Positions 58,909 through 64,000 of a stretch of 64,000 nt of DNA are shown here, piece after piece. Origin of the DNA: Mermis nigrescens (lineage: Eukaryota; Nematoda; Enoplea; Mermithida; Mermithidae); the NCBI GenBank assembly GCA_036768485.1, contig JAVLUZ010000142.1:10965456-11029455 (forward strand), in the 5' to 3' direction. The notes below the pieces were generated by a model. That model saw nothing but the letters and a program-made list of their open reading frames with translations, did not search any database and was not told the origin of the DNA. Each line of letters opens with the position of its first letter. Position 1 is the stretch's first letter. The position numbers were made by a program, and so were the translations under genes.

Positions 58909-58916
58909 TATTTATA
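58909..58916 (-). promoter_or_regulatory. TATA box at the integrase stop
   Basis: TATAAATA in GCTATAAATAGTAAG. It contains the first bases of the integrase TAG stop codon and stands 24 nt before the ATG at 58884. Confidence 0.5.
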
Positions 58917-59557
58917 GCTTACAATATCAGAAACCCACGAGTCAAATTTAGGAGGATAACCTCTCCAGCGCACCAAATAATCAGTTTTTCTTGCCTTTTT
59001 TTACGAATTTTTATAATTTTTTTAATTACGAATAAATCATCTGATTTTGCACTAATTTTCTGCAGCTCGGTTTCATAGAAAACACCTTCTAGTTTTCCCC
59101 CTTCTGATCAACCTCTCTTTAACAATGAAATATTCTTCGGTCCAGTTGAGCCAGAACCCTTTTTCGAATGTGCGTTTCACTTTACTTATACGAACTTTAT
59201 CACCAATATTAAATTTTAAAACAGCGATCGGTTTATCAATTCTGAATGCTTTGTTTAAAATTTCTCTTTCGTTTTTATAGGTACCGTTAGCGGGGATGTA
59301 CCAATGGTTCTGTGAAAAGAATTATTATAATTTTTAAACAAATTGGGCAAAATGTCAATATATTTAAATTTATTCTTTTTAGTGGAATATCGCCACATGC
59401 ATTCCTTAAGCGTACGATTAAACCGCTCAACAATACTAGCTTTCATTTCGCTTTTGGTCGTGAAAAAGTCAATAAATTGATATTTCAAAAACTGCTGAAA
59501 TTCCTTGCTTGTGAACTCAGTTCCTTGATCCGTTTGCAGCGGGATGCGGAAAATTCG

Positions 59558-59697
59558 TCCCCTACAATTCGTCCCCAACAATTCGTCCCCGACAATTCGT
59601 CCCCGACAATTCGTCCCTTAACAATTCGTCCCCAGGAAAATTCGTCCCCGGGAAATTCGTCCCCAAACAATTCGTTCCCAAACAATTCGTCCCTGTG
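59558..59697 (-). repeat. AATTCGTCCCC tandem array inside integrase
   Basis: About nine units of 13-17 bp with the core ACAATTCGTCCCC. It takes the place of the integrase segment between the N-terminal block and the second catalytic Asp. Confidence 0.9.
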
Positions 59698-60090
59698 CAG
59701 TATAAAGTGTGTCTTCAATTTGCCTCGTAGATCAACTTAAACTCTCATCACGATGAGTAAGTTAGGTTTTTTAAATGAAAACATTTACATTGTGTGATCG
59801 TATATGTGGGTTGCTTTTCCAGCCATGCTTTTACCTTTTCAAATTTTGTAGATGGACGCAACTTTTTCACTCTAGCAAAAAGTTGGTTCGCCCCCTTATA
59901 CCCAGTTTGAGGGTCATAATATAATTTTGTCAACAATTTATCCATTTTTTTACATTTGTTTAATTTTTTAATATTATTATTATTTAACCTCTTATCGGCT
60001 GATCAAACGGATCGTTTCCGGCTCCCACCGCGTGGAGGTTAAGAGCAACGGGAGCCTGCGTTTTTAGAAAACGCACAATTTACTGTAAAT

Positions 60091-60416
60091 TTACAACAAA
60101 CGATTTACTTGTTGCAAAATACAGTTATCATACATGTTTTCCCACATGTTCTTTCCATTTTGATCAAAAGCCGCATACAAGCCACACGAAGAATCAACAT
60201 CTTTGTCTAAGATGGCTGCTTTCAGTCTTAATGTAAAATTCAAAACGCTTCGCGTTTAACAATTTCGCGCTGTTCCTCTTTAAACGCATCGCTCATGTAA
60301 CCCCAGAAACAGGAGCCTATGCTTTGAACAATTCTGACTCTCAAGTAGCGATTGTTAGCTTTTTCAATAAGCTTTCGGATAAAATGATGGTATGCTAGTT
60401 CACCGGGTGAAGACAT
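60091..60416 (-). pseudogene. Unrecognised Polinton gene (~110 residues), one frameshift
   Basis: The ATG at 60416 opens MSSPGELAYHHFIRKLIEK, followed by RVRIVQSIGSCFWGYMSDAF. The frame stops near 60240. In another frame it resumes with KAAILDKDVDSSCGLYAAF and ends VNRLL at the stop 60091-60093. It lies between the cysteine-pair gene and integrase, with TATAAATA at 60468-60475. I recognise no family. 326 nt is not a multiple of three, in agreement with a single shift. The gap 59946-60090 holds only a short GC-rich stretch. Confidence 0.45.
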
Positions 60417-60467
60417 GCTTTCTTTTAATTAACTGCATATATAATATACCTACCTAATGCGCACCCT

Positions 60468-60475
60468 TATTTATA
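60468..60475 (-). promoter_or_regulatory. TATA box before the 60416 gene
   Basis: TATAAATA in GTCTATAAATAAGGG, 51 nt before the ATG and 4 bp after the stop of the upstream gene (60479-60481). Confidence 0.55.
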
Positions 60476-60478
60476 GAC

Positions 60479-60807
60479 TTAGTAAGCTGTTTTGGCCTTT
60501 TCCTCCTCAGCCTGCTGATCAGAATAGCGCATTAGCACTCTTTTGCCCGCTTCCTGCATGGCTCTATTAAACTGGCTGCACCTAGGGCACATTTGGATAT
60601 TCAAGTACCACCTGCCAGAATTCGTTTCGAAAAGTTCCTTTCAGAACTATTTTTCTGACAAAAATAGCAAAGCTGGATCATTAAGGCATACATGGGCCGA
60701 TCCAGGTTTCTGCAACATAGCTCTATGACCGGTTTGATGGACCGGCCATAGGGCTTCTTCTCCTCATCCACAAAAATACGCTTCTGGATTCCCCTGATTT
60801 CTTCCAT
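60479..60807 (-). pseudogene. Small cysteine-pair (zinc-ribbon-like) protein, one frameshift
   Basis: The ATG at 60807 opens MEEIRGIQKRIFVDEEKKP, then NLDRPMYALMIQLCYFCQ with a CxxC. After a frameshift near 60590-60600 a second cysteine pair is suggested around ATGTGCC...GGTGCAGC. A helical tail FNRAMQEAGKRVLMRY and a charged end KAKTAY follow. Two CxxC pairs about 25 residues apart would make a zinc ribbon, a fold common in transcription proteins. The second pair spans the frameshift, so this is an inference. It is preceded by CATAAATA (60858-60865). Confidence 0.45.
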
Positions 60808-60857
60808 TTTCTCCTTATAGTACTAAAAAGAGTAGTTAAACAGTGGACCATTATTAG

Positions 60858-60889
60858 TATTTATGGATTTTGATTGTATTCTATAAATG
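60858..60889. promoter_or_regulatory. Divergent TATA-like pair near the right side
   Basis: Minus CATAAATA (60858-60865), 50 nt before the ATG at 60807. Plus TATAAATG (60882-60889) in TCTATAAATG, 38 nt before the ATG at 60928. The layout repeats the TBP/ATPase control region. Confidence 0.4.
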
Positions 60890-60927
60890 TGGGCAAGTAT
60901 AACTCCTATAAAGTTCTTACATTAGAA

Positions 60928-61134
60928 ATGGATCTGAATAAATACTTTGAAGTACATGAGTTCCCAGAGATTTTTGTTCGTAGGTTTAAGACAACTGCAA
61001 GAGCATTTTTGCTGCGGTTCAAGAAATGCCCTAATCTGTTTAGAGGTCTTTGAGCAGATTTTTGAGGAAACTATTAAGCAGATGTTGCATGACTGTCCTC
61101 CTGACTTTGAGTTAGATAAGGTTCAGGACACGTT
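60928..61134 (+). pseudogene. Truncated plus-strand gene start, possibly Polinton DNA polymerase
   Basis: The ATG at 60928 opens MDLNKYFEVHEFPEIFVRRF and reaches a stop at 61048. In the neighbouring frame FEQIFEETIKQMLHDCPPDF and KVQDTL continue to about 61134, where repeat sequence begins. Polinton polymerase B usually lies divergent at one end, and its N-terminal region has similar helical text, but no polymerase motif is left. The call is positional. Confidence 0.3.
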
Positions 61135-61953
61135 AACAGTTAAAAAAAGCGTATACTTTACACTTATGTGCAAGAACCATTAGAAGTAAAGAAATTTTAA
61201 GTTCAGATTCGTAATCTACAACTCAGGGGCAACATTTTTCAAAAAAAGATGGCCTTCCCCGAGTTGTTTGATACACGATGCTCTGGGCGGAAAAGTGCTT
61301 CTCTGTGTAAGCTTTACACTTGTGCTAATAACGCAAAATTGGGTGTATAGAAACAAAATAAACTAGGATCTGTAACGCTAAGGTCAGGGTACATTTTAAG
61401 CATAATTAGCATTTTACGCCTACTTAGCGGAGCAACTAAAGAAATTTCGTTTTTCGTCTCTAACCCTTTACACTAAAACGATCACAGATCAAGAAATATT
61501 GCGTTAAAGAGAAAAAAATTGGTTCTTTGAGGTATTGTAACCCTCTACATTATAAAACCAATTGGACTGCACAGAAACCAAAATTGAGTTAGATAATCTG
61601 AAAACATGCAAGGAGTAAAAAACCCGTATACTTTTCATTTTTTGTGCAACAACCATCGAGTGTAAAGAAATTTTAAGGTCTCGGAGGCAACATAAAAAAA
61701 TGGCCCTCCGCAAATTATTTGATTTTTTTGGTTTACACTCTACACACTCATTGCTAACTCAGCATTGAGTGTAAACAAAAGAAAAGATGGTACATCGAGT
61801 TTTTTGATTATCTATCGTTTAAAAAAACCGCACCTCCCAGGTGTGTGCCGTTGTTGCTGTGAGGGAGGGACACAAAATTCGCACTCGCTGTGATAAACAT
61901 ATAAGAAAAAAAGGTGGCCAAAGATATTATAGGTAGCGCTATCGCGCTACCTA
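61135..61953. repeat. Degenerate GTGTAAA module repeat with GGTAGCGC hairpin end
   Basis: Modules with ACTTTACACTT, AAGCTTTACACTTG and GTTTACACTC, then GTGTGCCGTTGTTGCTGTGAG and the hairpin ATAGGTAGCGCTATCGCGCTACCTA. It parallels 47600-48335. It cuts off the gene starting at 60928. Confidence 0.55.
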
Positions 61954-63592
61954 TGATTCGTGGTGTATACTTTCCCCGGCTGTCTGCGTTTCAAATGCAA
62001 AGTTAGTGATTAGAAGTAAAATGTATAGATTTGCAAAAGTATTTTTTGACAAATGAGCAACTACCTTTAATGATAAAATTTTTATCGACAAGATAGTAGA
62101 TGAAAACGAAAGTTTCAAACATAATTCGCCAGATGCTATCAGCGAAAAAATCGTTACAATCACACAGGTGAGAACAACGATCGGTCGGAATTTTGTGCAA
62201 TGTCTAAGCTTTTTGAGACAGTCCAACAATGCATGCAAATTTGATCAATATTTCTCATTGATGCAATTTATGGATGTTATTTGTATTGATGTTTATAGAT
62301 GTTAGCTCATTTTTAATAACTATTTATGGCGAACAGTCGGTTCTACAATTATGATATTTTTAATCTTTTTCTTTAGCATTCATTTTTATGCTTCGATTCA
62401 TGCTTCGGCTTATCTATCACTTATTTTTCCTTTAGTTTTCACGTGCAATGATCTGTCTGATTCCAGTACATAGTTTAATTCAGATGCATCTACTTTAAGT
62501 GACTATTCCTAGTCATCACAAAGGTCAAAAGCGTACCGCTTTGTTTATAGGATGTAATGGCTTGCCTGCTTAAAACATAAAGTTATTTTTACGAGTAACC
62601 AGCTTTCAAATGCAGAATTGCTTGCACTCAGGGCTATAAACGATACGTGCTTCCTTTTGTTCTTCATGTAATAAATTATTGAAACCCTGCTTGGGCTATT
62701 AATAGGCTCGTCTGAAAAATGATAGTAGATCCACTGGAAAAATATTCACTATATCGATAGATCCACTGGAAGAATAATTGAACTCACTTCGGTTCCGTCG
62801 AAAAATCTTGCATACCCCATTTATCGGTTGAGCTCACTTCGAATGTTTGCTCATTGAGGATTCAAGCAGAATACCTACTTTATGCTTGATCAGAAATAAT
62901 TTTATTAAAAACGCTTCTTTTCTTTCTTGTTAAAAGCAAATCATACGCTGTAGTGATCAAATCGTTAGACCTCTATCGTTTAATCCCAAGTCACAATTAT
63001 TAAGATAAACATGTAGGCTGATGATGATGCATGTACAATACAGAATTGCCCAAAAAAGGGCTATTACTCCGTAATACGAGTACATGTTAAACATCATAAC
63101 TTGGGCTCAAATGAACATACAATGTTAAAACTTGCTGCGTTAAATAGATAGAAGCGTCTCGTTTTTAAAATCGTGTTAAAAACTTTAGCCAGCTGCCAGC
63201 GGTGTGTGCACTAAAGCAGTTTCTTTACGCACTATCCTAATCCGGTTGCTAGGAGCAAGACATTTTCATCTATTTAATGCATTAACTTTAGAATTTCTTT
63301 ATTCGTATTGAATGTATGAAGATTAGGGTCTATTTGGGCCATCCTGTATGATAAAAACTTCACAATTTCTTCAACACCCGATATCGCTTTGAAAGTTTTT
63401 AAGGCAGCAATTTTAAAATTTTACAAAGGTACCTATTGTATGTATTGTGTTTGCCTAAATTAAGTTGAAATCCGATTGCCTACAAAGTGTACATCGCATC
63501 GTTAATTTGCAAGTTACTGATTTGAATGACGTTAATATAGGAGGTCTACCGATAAAGTAAGTCTAAAATGAGATTTTTTGGTGGATCTATCA
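61954..63592. other. No gene recognised
   Basis: AT-rich sequence with short open frames only. A small direct repeat around GATCCACTGGAA and GAACTCACTTCG occurs at 62725-62845. A hydrophobic 95-codon minus frame (61951-62238) starts inside the hairpin repeat's flank and has no recognisable motif. Confidence 0.5.
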
Positions 63593-64000
63593 GAGGCGTA
63601 GCCAGGATTTTGGTTCAGGGGGGAGCATGCACAAAATTTTTTAAGACTTCTTTAGCATCAAATGCCAGCAACGTTATGTAGAGGAAAACTGAAAATTTTT
63701 TGACCTTTGGTAGTGTACGTGGCATAGCTGATTCACGAGTTTATGACGATCAAAAATACAAAAAGTGTAAAGCGGCGCGAAGCGCCGAAAATGTTTGAAA
63801 TTTTTACCGTTTTATGTAGAACTGACGGCCTTTTAATTGACAAACAGTTCGAAAATCATACATAAGTGGCGCAATGTTTCAACATTTTGTAACTCTGTGA
63901 ATATTAATAGTCCGACAGAGCAGAAAATTATTAAATTTTTACAAAAGCATTTTGACAGTTCAAGCTTCTAACAAGAAAACTGCGGATTACTGGCTTAACA
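63593..64000. repeat. Probable MITE running off the window
   Basis: CAGAGGCGTAGCCAGGATTTTGG is a typical hAT MITE start. The stretch contains a GGCGCGAAGCGCCG hairpin at about 63773. The other end is beyond the window. Confidence 0.5.

Larger units (their letters stand above)
58908..59945 (-). pseudogene. Polinton integrase with chromodomain, core partly replaced by an array
   Basis: This is a retroviral-like DDE integrase. N-terminus from ATG 59945: LLTKLYYDPQTGYKGANQLF and a KVKAWLEKQPTYTI block. The middle, including the first catalytic Asp, is missing; instead lies a GTCCCC array (59558-59697). Then come TDQGTEFTSKEFQQFL (second Asp), KASIVERFNRTLKE (catalytic Glu) and NNSFHRTIGTSPLTV. 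The C-terminus has FNIGDKVRISKVKRTFEKG and, after several stops, a chromodomain end YLVRWRGYPPKFDSWVSDI. The stop TAG (58908-58910) overlaps the TATA box of the next gene. It is clearly inactive. Confidence 0.9.
50598..61134 (-). mobile_element. Decayed Polinton/Maverick element carrying a TBP-like gene
   Basis: Diagnostic genes are an integrase with chromodomain, an FtsK/HerA-type packaging ATPase, a pX-like protein, a double-jelly-roll major capsid protein and an adenain-like protease, all on the minus strand with stops and starts 4-10 bp apart or overlapping. A TBP-like gene and a short left-over of another gene are on the plus strand. No terminal inverted repeats or DNA polymerase domain were recognised. 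The right side stops near 61134 where GTGTAAA-type repeat sequence begins. The left side ends in a ~135-bp degenerate tandem repeat. Later insertions sit in or beside the protease, pX and integrase genes. The exact limits are inferred from the last recognisable element sequence. Confidence 0.85.

Noticed and set aside
61951..62238. 95-codon hydrophobic frame, minus strand
   Set aside because: No recognisable family and a second long frame overlaps it on the same strand; AT-rich chance is likely.
1..64000. tRNA and rRNA genes
   Set aside because: No cloverleaf with A/B boxes and no rRNA core sequence was recognised by eye.

Overview
This is animal (invertebrate) nuclear DNA, AT-rich and packed with transposable elements. 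The evidence is a host gene split by GT-AG introns (RAE1), several families of MITEs with target-site duplications, Helitron ends, and a decayed Polinton/Maverick virus-like element. The phylum cannot be fixed from the sequence alone.

Layout. 1-6821 (+): the C-terminal part of RAE1 (mRNA export/nuclear pore WD40 protein) in six exons, with introns loaded with nested MITEs. 6.8-13 kb: repeats, including a hAT transposon (8487-9796) with a recognisable transposase C-terminus, a perfect 8-bp duplication and nested MITEs. 13038-18760 (-): a two-exon gene for a small single-pass membrane protein, with a 1.6 kb hAT-type element in its intron. 19955-28948: a 9 kb foldback element, two ~3.9 kb inverted arms around a ~1 kb spacer, each arm carrying four short-repeat arrays. 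29.5-30.3 kb: a diverged inverted Helitron piece and an (AT)n tract. About 33.05-33.37 kb (-): an exon of a secreted cystatin-like protein. 35.4 kb (-): a 51-codon hydrophobic small ORF. 41631-46397: two non-autonomous Helitrons head to tail. 46.4-50.5 kb: degenerate repeats. About 50.6-61.1 kb: the Polinton. 61.1-64 kb: repeats without a recognised gene.

The Polinton is the main discovery. On the minus strand, from high to low coordinates, lie a small cysteine-pair protein, an unknown gene, integrase with chromodomain, another unknown gene, packaging ATPase, two small conserved Polinton-type proteins, a pX-like minor virion protein, the double-jelly-roll major capsid protein, an adenain-like protease and a further virion-type protein. 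Nearly all are broken by frameshifts, stops or insertions. On the plus strand, divergent from the ATPase, sits an uninterrupted 162-residue gene with the two-repeat saddle of TATA-binding protein (TBP), including all four DNA-intercalating phenylalanines. Most genes of the element are preceded by a TATAAATA box, usually about 24-50 nt from the start codon. Three boxes share an identical 12-mer, and several overlap the stop codon of the gene before. The combination suggests a virus-like element that carried its own TBP to drive its own TATA promoters, perhaps with the cysteine-pair protein as a partner (inference).

The Polinton was later invaded. A ~1.3 kb element with inverted 17-bp repeat arrays sits between the catalytic halves of the protease. 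A hAT-type element with a perfect 8-bp duplication lies between the pX box and the pX start. A GTCCCC-type array replaces the middle of the integrase. An array related to one in the 9 kb foldback follows the TBP stop codon.
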